From Flavobacterium covae (lineage in GTDB: Bacteria > Bacteroidota > Bacteroidia > Flavobacteriales > Flavobacteriaceae), in assembly GCA_019565575.1 (NCBI GenBank), contig CP067379.1:372001-436000 (forward strand): a stretch of 64,000 nucleotides of DNA, read 5' to 3'. A program made the translations under genes and the position numbers. How positions within the stretch are numbered: position 1 is the first letter of the stretch; every line of letters begins with the position of its first letter. A model generated the notes under the pieces. The model was given only the letters and a program-made list of their open reading frames with translations. It was not told where the DNA came from and ran no database searches. Positions 40,047 to 49,699 of this stretch are shown here, in pieces.

Positions 40047-40319
40047 CTATATAAAAAGTGTAATAATGGCTAAAATTAAGGTAGCTAACACCACGCCTCT
40101 AGCCATTAATTCTTTATTTAATTTTAATAATCCAAAAAAAACCACCATATTAAGCATAGCTCCTAGAGTAATTATTTTACCTAGGTATCCTAATGATTTC
40201 ATTTGAGCGATTCCTTCCGTAAAACTATAATTAGTAAAAAGTTTAAAAAATAAAACAATTCCCAATAAGGTAGCTAAAAAACCTATTAGAGTACCTTTCA
40301 ATAATTCAAATTTACTCAT
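40047..40319 (-). CDS. Small membrane protein between surE and lpxB
   Basis: 90 aa with about three membrane helices (TLIGFLATLLGIVLFFKLF, IITLGAMLNMVVFFGLL, VVLATLILAIITLFI). No family recognised. Its ATG lies within the last codons of surE (8-nt overlap) and its stop abuts the lpxB ATG, so all three are translated as a unit. A role in the envelope is likely from context only. Confidence 0.75.
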   Translation of the reverse strand: MSKFELLKGTLIGFLATLLGIVLFFKLFTNYSFTEGIAQMKSLGYLGKIITLGAMLNMVVFFGLLKLNKELMARGVVLATLILAIITLFI

Positions 40320-41085
40320 CCCACTTCCAATTATTGAGTTCTTGAATAGCGTGATAAGCTGTTAAATCAAATTGAATTGGCACAATAGATACATATCCAT
40401 TTGCCAGTGCCCATTCATCTGTATCCTTTCCTATATCTTCACAAATAAATTCACCTGCTAACCAGTAATAATCTTTTCCAAAAGGAGATTGTCTTTTATC
40501 AAATTTTTCAACCCATTTAGCTTTCGCTTGGCGTCCTATCTTAATTCCTTTTATATCAGGAGTTGATAGTTTAGGAAAATTAACATTTAAAACAACTCCT
40601 TTAGGCAATCCATTATATAAAACTTGTTGAATAATTTTCAGTACGTAAGGTCTAACGGCACTAAAATCAGCATCCCAAGAAAAATCGCACAAAGAAAAAC
40701 CAATCGAGGGAATTCCTTCTATACCTGCTTCTATTACCGCACTCATTGTTCCAGAATAAATAACATTGATAGAAGAATTAGATCCATGATTAATTCCAGA
40801 CACACACAAATCAATCGTATCATTAATTATTTCATTTTTTGCCATCTTAACACAATCTGAAGGTGTTCCAGAAGTTGTATACTCTAACACTTCTGCACCT
40901 TCTACAGAAATCTTATTCAAATGCAAAGTACTATTAACCGTAATTGCGTGCCCCATTCCACTCTGAGGACTATCAGGAGCTACTACAACTACATTTCCAA
41001 TTTCTTTAACTATTTCTACTAAATTTCGTATGCCAGGAGCTGTAATCCCATCATCATTAGTTACTAATATAAGCGGTTTTTTCAT
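40312..41085 (-). CDS. surE: 5'/3'-nucleotidase SurE
   Basis: 257 aa, intact. Metal-dependent phosphatase acting on nucleoside monophosphates. N-terminal LILVTNDDGITAPGIRNL holds the metal ligands; VVVAPDSPQSGMGHAIT, SGTPSDCVKMA, CVSGINHGSNSSINVIYSGTMSAVIEA are the catalytic signature. First gene of the operon with orf90 and lpxB. Confidence 0.96.
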   Translation of the reverse strand: MKKPLILVTNDDGITAPGIRNLVEIVKEIGNVVVVAPDSPQSGMGHAITVNSTLHLNKISVEGAEVLEYTTSGTPSDCVKMAKNEIINDTIDLCVSGINHGSNSSINVIYSGTMSAVIEAGIEGIPSIGFSLCDFSWDADFSAVRPYVLKIIQQVLYNGLPKGVVLNVNFPKLSTPDIKGIKIGRQAKAKWVEKFDKRQSPFGKDYYWLAGEFICEDIGKDTDEWALANGYVSIVPIQFDLTAYHAIQELNNWKWDE

Positions 41086-41217
41086 TTAATTCAAACATAA
41101 AAAAGTCTTGCTAAAATAAGGAATTTAAATTGTTCCAACTAATTTTGTAGCTTTAACAAAAAATTATACGATCAATTTTATATTAGCATAATTTTTTATG
41201 TACTTTAGTAATTAGAT

Positions 41218-43389
41218 ATGGATACAATCTGGACATTTATGAAAAAGAATTACAAATTATTACTGCTTGCTGTAGCAGTATCAGCTGTATTATGGAGTTT
41301 TAAACCAAAATTCAAGACTGAGGACCCAGAAAAAGATCGCGTTCTACTAGATGCCATCGTTAGCGTATTAGAAGTCTACCATTACACTCCTGCCACCATC
41401 AATGACAATTTTTCAAAAAATGTATTTGAAAATTTTATTGATGCACTAGATCCCTCTAAACGCTTTTTTATTGAATCAGACATTCGTGAGTTTAAAAATT
41501 TCGAATATGAAATTGATGATATGATACACGCTCGAAATCTAAGTTTTTTTAATCTTACGTATGAAAGACTTCAAAAAAGAATGAATGAAGCTAAGGTAAT
41601 TTACAGAGCATTAAATGATAAACCCTTCAATTTTAACATAGATGAATCTATAAACATTGATTCGGATAAAATTGAATTTTCAAAAAACTATAATGAGCTA
41701 AAAAATAGATGGCGATTACAAATCAAGCTTTCTACTCTAGCTTCTATAGTTGACAAACAAAAATTAGAAGATGAAAAAAAGGCTAAAGACCCTAATTATT
41801 CCGTTAAAACATTTGAACAATTAGAAAAAGAATCAAGAGAAGCCGCTATAAAAAACCTAGATGATTATTTTGATTTTATAAGTGACTTAGATCGAGAAGA
41901 TTGGTTTGAAGTATACTTAAATTCAATCGTAACACAGTTTGATCCCCATACTTTTTACTTTGCTCCAGATGAAAAAGAAAAATTTGACATAAGTATGAGC
42001 GGTAAGTTAGAAGGCATTGGTGCTCGTTTACAAAAAAAGAACGATAATACTGAAATTTCAGAATTAATATCGGGAGGACCTGCATGGAAAAACAAAGAAT
42101 TAGAACCTGGTGACATCGTGTTAAAAGTAGCACAAGGTAACGGTGAACCCGTAGACGTAGTTGGAATGCGTCTTGATGATGTAGTAAAAAAAATAAAAGG
42201 TCCAAAAGGAACAGAAGTGCGTTTGACCGTAAAAAAGACAGACGGCACGATAAAAGTAATACGTCTAATACGTGATGTAGTTGAAATAGAAGAAACATAC
42301 GCTAAATCGAGTATCATCGAAAAAAACGGAAGAAAATTCGGTTTAATTCACTTACCTAAATTCTACATTGATTTTGAAAATGATGATAATCGTGATGCTG
42401 CTAAAGATGTGGAAACAGAGGTTTTAAAACTCAAAAAAGCAGGTGTCGAAGGTATTGTTATGGATTTACGAGATAATGGAGGAGGTTCTCTAAAAACAGT
42501 TGTAGATATAACAGGATTATTTATTGATCAAGGTCCTGTAGTACAAGTTAAATCATCTGGACATAAAAAAGATGTTTTATCTGATCACAACAACAAAGTT
42601 CAATGGAATGGTCCATTAGTAGTTCTTCAAAACAATTTTTCAGCTTCTGCTTCAGAAATATTTGCAGCAGCAATACAAGATTACAAAAGAGGTGTAATTC
42701 TAGGTAGCAAACAATCTTTTGGTAAAGGAACTGTTCAAAATGTTTTTGATCTAAATCAATTAAAAACAAAGTTTAACTTCAATTTTAATATGGGAGCACT
42801 CAAAACTACTACTCAAAAATTCTATCGAGTAAATGGCGGTTCTACCCAGTTAGAAGGCGTTACAAGTGATGTTGTATTTCCTGATCGCTATACTTACATT
42901 AAAATAGGAGAAAGAGATGAGAAAAAAGCATTACAATGGGATAAAATTGACCCAGCTAATTACCAAGTAACAAACAGTATAAGTAATTTTAGCTCTGTAA
43001 TAGCTAATAGCCAAAAAAGAGTAGTAGAAAACCCCCAATTTAAGCTAATAGATCAAAATGCAAAATGGATCAATGAACGAAAAGACGAAAGCACAGTTAG
43101 CCTTAAAATGGATAAATTTATTACAGAACAAAAAAACATAGAAGAAGCAACAAAAAAATTCAAAGAAATCACAAAATACAAAAACACCTTAAGTATAAAT
43201 CATTTAGGTGATGAAAATGAATTAATGAAAAAAGATCCTAATTTTGCTCAGAAACGAAAAGATTGGTTTGAAGCCATTTCAAGAGATGCTTATATAGATG
43301 AGGCTGTCAACGTTTTAAGCGAAATTAAAAGTCCATCATTTACTAAAACATCTCCTACAAAAAAAACAAAATTAGTTGTAAAATCATAA
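41218..43389 (+). CDS. Tail-specific carboxy-terminal processing protease (S41)
   Basis: 723 aa, intact. Periplasmic protease with an N-terminal hydrophobic segment (YKLLLLAVAVSAVLWSF), an N-terminal helical domain, a PDZ domain (about 235-325; KLEGIGARLQKKND, GDIVLKV), and the S41 Ser-Lys dyad: VLQNNFSASASEIFAAA (Ser) and GSKQSFGKGTVQ (Lys). C-terminal DUF3340-like tail. Prc/Tsp enzymes trim proteins with exposed C-termini and tune wall hydrolases. Two ATGs 21 nt apart could both serve; the second gives the tighter signal sequence. A very long palindromic terminator follows. Confidence 0.93.
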   Translation: MDTIWTFMKKNYKLLLLAVAVSAVLWSFKPKFKTEDPEKDRVLLDAIVSVLEVYHYTPATINDNFSKNVFENFIDALDPSKRFFIESDIREFKNFEYEIDDMIHARNLSFFNLTYERLQKRMNEAKVIYRALNDKPFNFNIDESINIDSDKIEFSKNYNELKNRWRLQIKLSTLASIVDKQKLEDEKKAKDPNYSVKTFEQLEKESREAAIKNLDDYFDFISDLDREDWFEVYLNSIVTQFDPHTFYFAPDEKEKFDISMSGKLEGIGARLQKKNDNTEISELISGGPAWKNKELEPGDIVLKVAQGNGEPVDVVGMRLDDVVKKIKGPKGTEVRLTVKKTDGTIKVIRLIRDVVEIEETYAKSSIIEKNGRKFGLIHLPKFYIDFENDDNRDAAKDVETEVLKLKKAGVEGIVMDLRDNGGGSLKTVVDITGLFIDQGPVVQVKSSGHKKDVLSDHNNKVQWNGPLVVLQNNFSASASEIFAAAIQDYKRGVILGSKQSFGKGTVQNVFDLNQLKTKFNFNFNMGALKTTTQKFYRVNGGSTQLEGVTSDVVFPDRYTYIKIGERDEKKALQWDKIDPANYQVTNSISNFSSVIANSQKRVVENPQFKLIDQNAKWINERKDESTVSLKMDKFITEQKNIEEATKKFKEITKYKNTLSINHLGDENELMKKDPNFAQKRKDWFEAISRDAYIDEAVNVLSEIKSPSFTKTSPTKKTKLVVKS

Positions 43390-43392
43390 CAA

Positions 43393-43452
43393 GATTTTTT
43401 CACATAAAGAAAGAGGTCGCTTAAGCGACCTCTTTCTTTATGTGAAAAAATC
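43393..43452. terminator. 60-bp perfect palindrome, bidirectional terminator
   Basis: Centred between 43422 and 43423, all 30 base pairs match, from GATTTTTTCACATAAAG inward to GGTCGCTT/AAGCGACC. On both strands the stem is flanked by T/A runs that could act as the U-tract. Directly behind the protease gene. Unusually long for a terminator. Confidence 0.85.
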
Positions 43453-43495
43453 AAAAATATACTTTAAAACGTTTTTAAAACACAATCCTATAATA

Positions 43496-43705
43496 ATACC
43501 ATTTAAACTTTGAAATTTTCTCATAATACTATTTTTCTAACCTAGAGATTGCCCAAAAAGTTCGCAATCTTATCATTTCGACCAAAGGGAGAAATCACAT
43601 AATATTGATTATGAGACTCCTTCTTACGTTCGAATTGCTTTAAAATAAAAAAACAGATCGAGAATTTTACTTTTTAATCCACTATATTTTAAGTTTAAAT
43701 GGCAT
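43496..43705. mobile_element. MITE-like element, copy 2 (210 bp, inverted, internally deleted)
   Basis: ATACCATTTAAACTT (43496-43510) and AAGTTTAAATGGCAT (43691-43705, one mismatch). It is reversed relative to copies 1 and 3: the repeat-unit half (with ATTTCGACCAAAGGGAGAAA) comes first. The middle segment with GAGTATATAATTG is deleted. Confidence 0.75.
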
Positions 43706-44569
43706 ATCTTTTTGTTTTTATTCTTTTTAGCACAATTCATAAAACCATCTTTTTACATAATTCTTCCGTTAACTTCGACATTAAACACTTTTACAATATT
43801 TAAAAATATAAATCCTTATATAACAAAAAAACTTAGGTTATATAAGTAAATCCATTAGAAATCATTTTATAATAATTTCAAAATGTATTATATAATATCG
43901 TTTCTATATCTAGATATTTTAATAAATAACCTAAAATATAAATAAAGAAGAGTATTAATAAAAGTGCTAGATAAGAGCTAATACAAAATTATTAGAGAAC
44001 AAAAGACATTATTTTTTACTCAAACCACTCTTTTTGTTTTCTTTTCGCGAGCTAGAATATTTTCATATTTCATAAAAAAGAGTTAAAATTACAAATTGCG
44101 TTAATTACACCATTAAACATAAGACACTGAAATAGAACAACTTAAAAAAAACCGACCCTAATAATAAAATTCAGTTTTTAACTTACTTTTTTATAAGGAT
44201 TTATATTTTTAATAAAGCTTAAAGAATAAAAAAAACAATAATGTTAAAAAACTAATATAATTTTAAAAAATAAACATTTGAAGTTACAAATAAACAGAGT
44301 TATATGCTTTTTTTCTTTTTAACATTTTATTAAAACAATAACTATGTATATTTGTAAAACAGATAACAAGGAAGTTATTTAAAACTTAAAAACGGGAGGA
44401 ACTAGGAAATGTAGTAAAATCATGATGATGACCTCCAAAATTATCTTTTTAAATTTTATAAAAAATAAAGCAATAGGTTATTTCTTTTTATAAATATATT
44501 TTTTAGAAACACCCTTTATAGAAATAAGCTTCCTTTAAAATTACTTATTATTAATTTAATTTCAAAAAA
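43706..44569. other. Long AT-rich non-coding region
   Basis: About 860 bp without a credible gene. A purine-rich AACGGGAGGAAC near 44391 precedes only very short frames. Nothing else recognised. Confidence 0.45.
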
Positions 44570-45048
44570 ATGAAAAAAATTTTTTAACTTTAGTAGTAGT
44601 TTCTTCATTATTTTCATGTTCAAAAGATGAAGTAAACGAACCGAAATCAGTTCAATCGGTAAAAGTAAATTCACAAAGAGTGAATGATCCTCTATCTGGC
44701 AAGGTCTTTTATAATCAAGAAGGAGATCTAAAATTAAGAATACAGATACTTCCTGGAAACCCTAAAAAAATAAGCATAGTTTCTTCCGAAGATAGTAAAG
44801 ATTATTTCACTCTTAAAAATGCTGAAGCAATATTTTTACCAGTTGATCCAAATTTTGACATCTATTATTTATCTAAAGCTGAAAAATTTATAAATACTGC
44901 TGCAAAAACTCCGTTTATTAAAAAATTCAACGATATATTAGTATCAGCAGCTAGTAATGGTACATCTGCTAGATTAGATATAGCAAAAGATTTATCTTCT
45001 GTTGTATTGAGAGGTGAAGAAGGTTCAATTACATTCACAAAATTATAA
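44570..45048 (+). CDS. Small lipoprotein, frameshifted
   Basis: About 159 aa when joined. ATG at 44570; adding one T to the TTTTTT run near 44580 gives MKKIFLTLVVVSSLFSCSKDEVNE, a lipoprotein signal with lipobox LFSC. The mature part (KVFYNQEGDLKLRIQILPGNPKKI) belongs to no family I know. It ends with a strong terminator and stands alone between non-coding stretches. Confidence 0.7.
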
Positions 45049-45123
45049 TTATTTATTTTTAACAATTAATATATCTTATTCTATTTTAAGGTAAAAAACA
45101 ATAAGTTATAATTCAATTTAAGC

Positions 45124-45173
45124 ACCTCTAAGAACTTTTCTTCTTAAAAAATAAAAAGTTCTTAGAGGTTTTT
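45124..45173 (+). terminator. Rho-independent terminator after small lipoprotein
   Basis: ACCTCTAAGAACTTTT pairs perfectly with AAAAGTTCTTAGAGGT (16 bp), followed by TTTTT. Confidence 0.9.
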
Positions 45174-45253
45174 CACATATTCTTTAAGTTATCTATTAGA
45201 ATATTTAAATTTTAAAAATACTATAAAAAGCTTTTAGCCTATTATTGATTTAA

Positions 45254-45421
45254 TTAATTCTCAGCTATTTTAATCAATTCTTCCATTTTTTGCTTTAAGT
45301 CGGCTAGAGTATTATAAATTTTCATTGAAATTTTATCTTTCATCCATTGCCAGATTTTTCAGCGGGATTGAGTTCTGAACAATATGGAGGAATTGGTAAC
45401 AGAAATATGTTCTCAGGAATT
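45254..45421 (-). mobile_element. IS630-type transposase remnant
   Basis: Minus strand reads PIPPYCSELNPAEK, then after a one-base shift WQWMKDKISMKIYNTLADLKQKMEELIKIAEN and a stop at 45254. This is the C-terminal end of a DDE transposase of the IS630/Tc1 type (LPPYSPELNPAEKxW motif with the catalytic Glu). Everything upstream is lost; the adjacent MITE-like element begins exactly where it stops. Confidence 0.8.
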
Positions 45422-45712
45422 ATACCATTTAAACTTAAAATATAGTGGATTAAAAAGTAAAATTCTCGATCTGTTTTTTTTTTATTTTAAAACAACTTTA
45501 ACAAACGGTTGAGTATATAATTGAAATCATCGTTAGTTCGAGCGCGAAGCGCATCGAGAATCAATACTAATTTTTATTGCTTTGTAGGATAGTACCTAAA
45601 TCAACATTATGTGATTTCTCCCTTTGGTCGAAATGAAAGATTGCGAACTTTTTGGACAATCTCTAGGTTAGAAAAATAGTATTATGAGGAAATTTCAAAG
45701 TTTAAATGGTAT
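45422..45712. mobile_element. MITE-like element, copy 3 (291 bp)
   Basis: Perfect 15-bp inverted repeats at 45422-45436 and 45698-45712. The interior matches copy 1 but lacks the CTCCT/AGGAG part of the repeat unit. It sits between the IS630 remnant and the last, truncated toxin cassette, and probably removed or separated the 3' end of that locus. Confidence 0.8.
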
Positions 45713-45728
45713 TATTTGTTTCATAATT

Positions 45729-46035
45729 CTAAATTTTATCTCCATTGCTATCAAATTTTGTTTTCATATAATTTTCAGGATTAACTCTTGAAGAGGCAAC
45801 ATTTTTAAAAGTTGCGCTATCTGCAATATAATTTGTTGCAGCTTCTATGTGAATATGATAATATTTTGAATAAATACCATGTATCAAATTCCCCTTTTCG
45901 TCAAAAACTGAATCTGCATTGTCTGTTGAGCCTGAAATCCCCAAAATATCGTTATGTTTGACCTTACTCCCCTTTGTTACTTTTACTGAATCTAAATGAC
46001 AATACAATAATATTTTTTTATCTTTTGACTTAAAA
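45729..46035 (-). pseudogene. Orphan M23 peptidase C-terminal fragment
   Basis: About 100 codons, read from the stop of the upstream lipoprotein gene. Contains LLYCHLDSVKVTKGSKV and YYHIHIEAA, the second half of a LytM/M23 zinc peptidase (catalytic His and HxH), but the first HxxxD zinc motif is absent, so it cannot be active alone. No ATG precedes it. No lipoprotein partner follows; the MITE-like element begins 16 bp further on. Last remnant of the cassette train. Confidence 0.7.
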
Positions 46036-46880
46036 CTAGTTTGTTTTAATAGAAAATGAAGTAAAAAATGGGTAAGGCTTGTTATCTTCTTCCATTTTTT
46101 TTCTATATTTTTTTATCCATTCATCATAATAATAAGTGACTTTTAAAGTGTTATTTTCTACAGAGTATTTTGAAAAAGGTTTCCCTATTTGAGGTATTTT
46201 GTTTTGAGGTAAATTAAACGTCTCATTAAAAAAAACATCATACACACAATCTCTAGTTTTAACCCCCCATATTAATTCAACTTGATTTTCATTTAATATT
46301 TTTATAGGAAATGAGTATGCGCATTGTTCGTGGAATAAATAAGATAAATTTTCTTTATCTAAATGAATTTCAATATTGTCTTTTTCCCAAATATTAAAAA
46401 TTGATTTTTCTTTTGTTAGATTATGGTTTGTTTTAAATTCCCAGCTCTTTATTACCTTTTTATTCAAAATTAATTTTAACGTCTTATAGCCTATGGAATT
46501 TTCAACATTTATATTTATATTTTGAGAATTTGTATGTACTGTGTCAATAATTTTATATTTCGCTAATTCTTCATTTTTTAAAAATTTATCCAGTGAGAAA
46601 ATATAACTTTCAGAATTATTGATTTTATATAAGCAATAGTATATACTATCAATTGATGTCTTTTCGAAATTTAAAATTTTTGTATCTAATAATTCTTCTT
46701 GTTCAAAGTATTCTTTATTGATGAAAATATCTCTTTGTTCTACAACTTTTTTTATAGTATCAATTACGTTAATACTTTCACTTTTTTACTATTTACAATC
46801 TTATTATTCTCAACTTGTTTTTTACAAGAAGTTAAAAATATTAATATAAATGCAATGCAAATATTTGTTTTGATTTTCAT
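46036..46880 (-). CDS. Predicted immunity lipoprotein of M23 cassette, frameshifted
   Basis: About 281 aa when joined. ATG at 46878-46880 gives MKIKTNICIAFILIFLTSCKKQ, lipobox LTSC. One base is missing near 46785 (A-run); restored it reads SKKSESINVIDTIKKVVEQRDIFINKEYF and continues in frame to FFTSFSIKTN. The start lies 1 nt after the stop of the orphan M23 frame, the tight spacing expected of a toxin-immunity pair. Mature sequence unknown; the immunity role is inferred from position and lipid anchor. Confidence 0.7.
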
Positions 46881-46881
46881 A

Positions 46882-47328
46882 TTAGTTTCCCGTTTGTTTA
46901 GTTTTATCTGGATTAGTTATTACATCATTTTTGAGTTCCTCTATGGTTGCTAATGGGTCTAATTTACCTCCAGTTCTTGCACTCGTATTCCTTACTTCAA
47001 AATGTAAATGAACCTGATTTTCCTTTAAAGCTGTTGCCGAAGAACCAGTTTTTCCAGGCTTTCCTATTAAATCCTCTGCTTTTAGTTTTGTCACATTACC
47101 CTCGGTATCTTTTGCTGTTACTAATGTTTCACTCAAATGTGCATAAAAGAACCAATAAGTATTACCATCATAATCACCTTTGATATTTACGCGATTTCCA
47201 TAACTTTCAGAATAATAAATCTCATTCACTTCTCCATCAACACAGGCGTACATTGTTGTAACAATTGGTGAATACAAGTCTAAAGTATCATGATTTTTTT
47301 TAAGATTCTTACCTATTTTTATTTTTTT
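46882..47328 (-). CDS. Orphan M23 (LytM) endopeptidase cassette
   Basis: Headless open frame starting right after an in-frame TAG and overlapping the end of the upstream lipoprotein gene. It holds a complete M23 core: NHDTLDLYSP (HxxxD), YACVDGEV, FYAHLSE, VHLHFEVRN (HxH). The C-terminal tail KLDPLATIEELK...NPDKTKQTGN resembles that of the GH104-M23 orphan upstream. No normal start codon precedes the zinc motif, so it is probably silent until fused to an effector head. Confidence 0.75.
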   Translation of the reverse strand, partial: KKIKIGKNLKKNHDTLDLYSPIVTTMYACVDGEVNEIYYSESYGNRVNIKGDYDGNTYWFFYAHLSETLVTAKDTEGNVTKLKAEDLIGKPGKTGSSATALKENQVHLHFEVRNTSARTGGKLDPLATIEELKNDVITNPDKTKQTGN

Positions 47329-48361
47329 CTAATTTATAAGTTTGTGATTCACCAACCATTTCATCAATAAATGAACTTTTAATATTAAAGAGTTGTCCGT
47401 TATTTGTTATTATAAACATCTTACTTTTATCTTCTTTCATAGAAAAAACTATTTTGTCCTTGTCTATATCTATTAATTTTAAATCTTTAGAAATATTTTC
47501 AACATAACTATCTAATTTAAAAATAGCCATATTATCTTGAATTACTAAATTCATCATTCCCCAACCTCGTGGATCACCTGATTCTTCTTTCATTCTTAAA
47601 AACGTACACGAATAAGTACCTAGCCATTCTTTATATATGTTTTGATCTAGTTTGTTTTTAAACACCTTGTTAATCACAGCTTCTACTTTCATGAATTGAG
47701 GCTTATTCATTCTTGAAAACTTCATTTCAGGTTGGCTTGTTTTGCCATTAAAAAATATAAAAGGTAATTCTTTTTGACTTTCAGTTTCAGTATGATTATC
47801 ATCTCTTTGATAATCATTATTTAATGATGCTTTTATTTCTCTTTTTTGATTAACAATCAATCCTTTTATATCATTGGGATAAGCCCACATGAATTGATTA
47901 GGATAGCGATTATCTTCTAAAACAGGATTAAAATATAGTATTGCTTTCTGTTCTTTATCAATAATATCATAAATCACATAATCCACTCCATCTTCATCTC
48001 CTTGAATTCTTACAATTTCTATTTCTGCGTCATCATCTAAATTAACTAACCACTTTTTATTTATACTTCCCCAAGGATATGTAAATTCATAAAGGAACTC
48101 ATTATTTTTAAGCCAAAACTCAGTAGTATTAATAGCTTTATCGTCAGTAGCTGTAATTATAGTATCTTTCGTTCCATCATCATCAAAATCAATTTCTTCT
48201 TGACTTATAATTTTTAATTCAGACGGAATCTCATATACCTTTTTTTCTACTTGTTTAATCGAAGATTTTTCCGAATCATTTTGAACGGTAACATTGTTTT
48301 TTTTACAAGAAAGGTCTAATACAGTTATTGCTAAAAAGCAAAAAATAAATCTAAATTTCAT
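47309..48361 (-). CDS. Predicted immunity lipoprotein of GH104-M23 orphan
   Basis: 350 aa, intact. Signal with lipobox VLDLSC. The first half contains acidic EIDFDDDGTKDTIITATDD, resembling FG-GAP/VCBS-type calcium-binding repeats, then NLDDDAEIEIVRIQGDEDG. The start is 3 nt after the stop of the orphan GH104-M23 frame. A periplasm-facing lipoprotein is well placed to block a wall hydrolase; specificity is inferred. Confidence 0.75.
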   Translation of the reverse strand: MKFRFIFCFLAITVLDLSCKKNNVTVQNDSEKSSIKQVEKKVYEIPSELKIISQEEIDFDDDGTKDTIITATDDKAINTTEFWLKNNEFLYEFTYPWGSINKKWLVNLDDDAEIEIVRIQGDEDGVDYVIYDIIDKEQKAILYFNPVLEDNRYPNQFMWAYPNDIKGLIVNQKREIKASLNNDYQRDDNHTETESQKELPFIFFNGKTSQPEMKFSRMNKPQFMKVEAVINKVFKNKLDQNIYKEWLGTYSCTFLRMKEESGDPRGWGMMNLVIQDNMAIFKLDSYVENISKDLKLIDIDKDKIVFSMKEDKSKMFIITNNGQLFNIKSSFIDEMVGESQTYKLEKNKNR

Positions 48362-48364
48362 TGT

Positions 48365-49620
48365 TTATTGTCCTGTTTGTGAGTTTTTATCTGGGTTTTT
48401 ATTTACACTATTTCCTAATTCTTCAATTTCAACAAGTGGGTCAAAAGAAGGCTTTGACATTTTTTCTTTTCTCACTTCAAAATGTAAATGAGCCATTTTT
48501 GCTGCTTGACCATTAGCATTTCCAGTTTGACCAGTTTTACCAATTTCATCTCCTGCGCTTACTTGCCCTGTTTTATATTCTGAAAGATGACAATACATTA
48601 AGAAATATTTTTGTTCTTTATAATTACCTTCAAGAAAAATTCTATTTCCATATCCATTTGGATCTTCTAAATAAGTTATTTCACCATCAATACAAGCATA
48701 AATAGGAGTTCCAACTGGTGCATATAAATCTAAACCATCATGTTTTCCTCCTGTTCTTCCATGAAAATCACTTTTACCGGGTGACCATTGTGTATCTGAA
48801 TACCAACCTCTTAATTCCATATTATCTAATGGTTGATGCCAATCTGAATCACTATTGTCCTTTCCGCAATTACATTTAATATCGAATTCTTTTAAAAATC
48901 CTTTTTGAGATATAAATTTGTTTCTCCAGCTAATTCTTCTTTAAGATATTCATCATATTTTTTAAGAGCTTCTTCCATAGTTTGAGTAGGTTGCCCATAT
49001 CTTCCTGGAGGTAAACTTGCCCATTCATAACTACCATATTTTTCTAATGCTTCTTTAATTTTGTTTTTTGTTATTAAATCTAAACTACCACTTCTTTTGT
49101 ATTTTAAAATAATGATACATAATTTGTCTTGTGATTCAGCAGAAAAGTCGGGAATTGAATATTTTTTTATATAATCGTGAGACTCCTCATATACATTTGC
49201 TTTTTTATTATCTTTAGTTAGTTTTTCTCCTTTTAGCCACCACCATGTATACCTCATTATTTGATATGCTCCAGCCGCAGAAGATGAATAACTTCCAGCT
49301 GTAATAACATTTTCTGGATGTTTACTCGTATCACTAAATTGTGTTTCGCTATATTGCGTTGTATAACCTTTTTTTCCCTCTGTTCCTTCACCAACTCTCA
49401 GCATCCTCATAAATGCTCTTATTCTCGCTTCACACTCACATTTTTTCCCAATCTCAAAATAAGCACCATCCTTTTTCAAAAATTCACCTTCGTGTTTTTT
49501 AACATCTCCTTGGCATTCAGCTTGTAGCCATAGGTATTCTGTTTTATTTGTTCCTTTAAATAATATAGGAAGGATATCATTTAAAAATATAATATTTGTT
49601 AATAAAAAGCGAAAATACAA
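48365..49620 (-). CDS. Orphan GH104-M23 peptidoglycan hydrolase cassette, frameshifted
   Basis: About 415 codons when joined, no effector head. It begins with the hinge TEYLWLQAECQGDVKKHEGE that is also found, nearly identical, in the full effector upstream (near 52070). The GH104 (lambda endolysin R type) domain shows MLRVGEGT (catalytic Glu), SAAGAYQIMRYTWWWL, FSAESQDKLC and YEWASLPPGRYGQ. The M23 domain shows GKHDGLDLYAPVG, MYCHLSE and AHLHFEVRK. The break near 48896 is a missing A in AAAAAG. Only a TTG and no promoter is seen upstream. Confidence 0.8.
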
Positions 49621-49699
49621 ATAAGAGTATTACAGCAATTGTAATAAAGAAGTAATTTGTCCACTTTTTTTAGGAATTACAGTTTCATCATCAATTAAA

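Noticed and set aside
41876..42317. Leucine- and phenylalanine-rich minus-strand frames opposite the protease gene
   Set aside because: Antisense shadows of the lysine- and aspartate-rich PDZ-S41 coding region; no start signals or homology.
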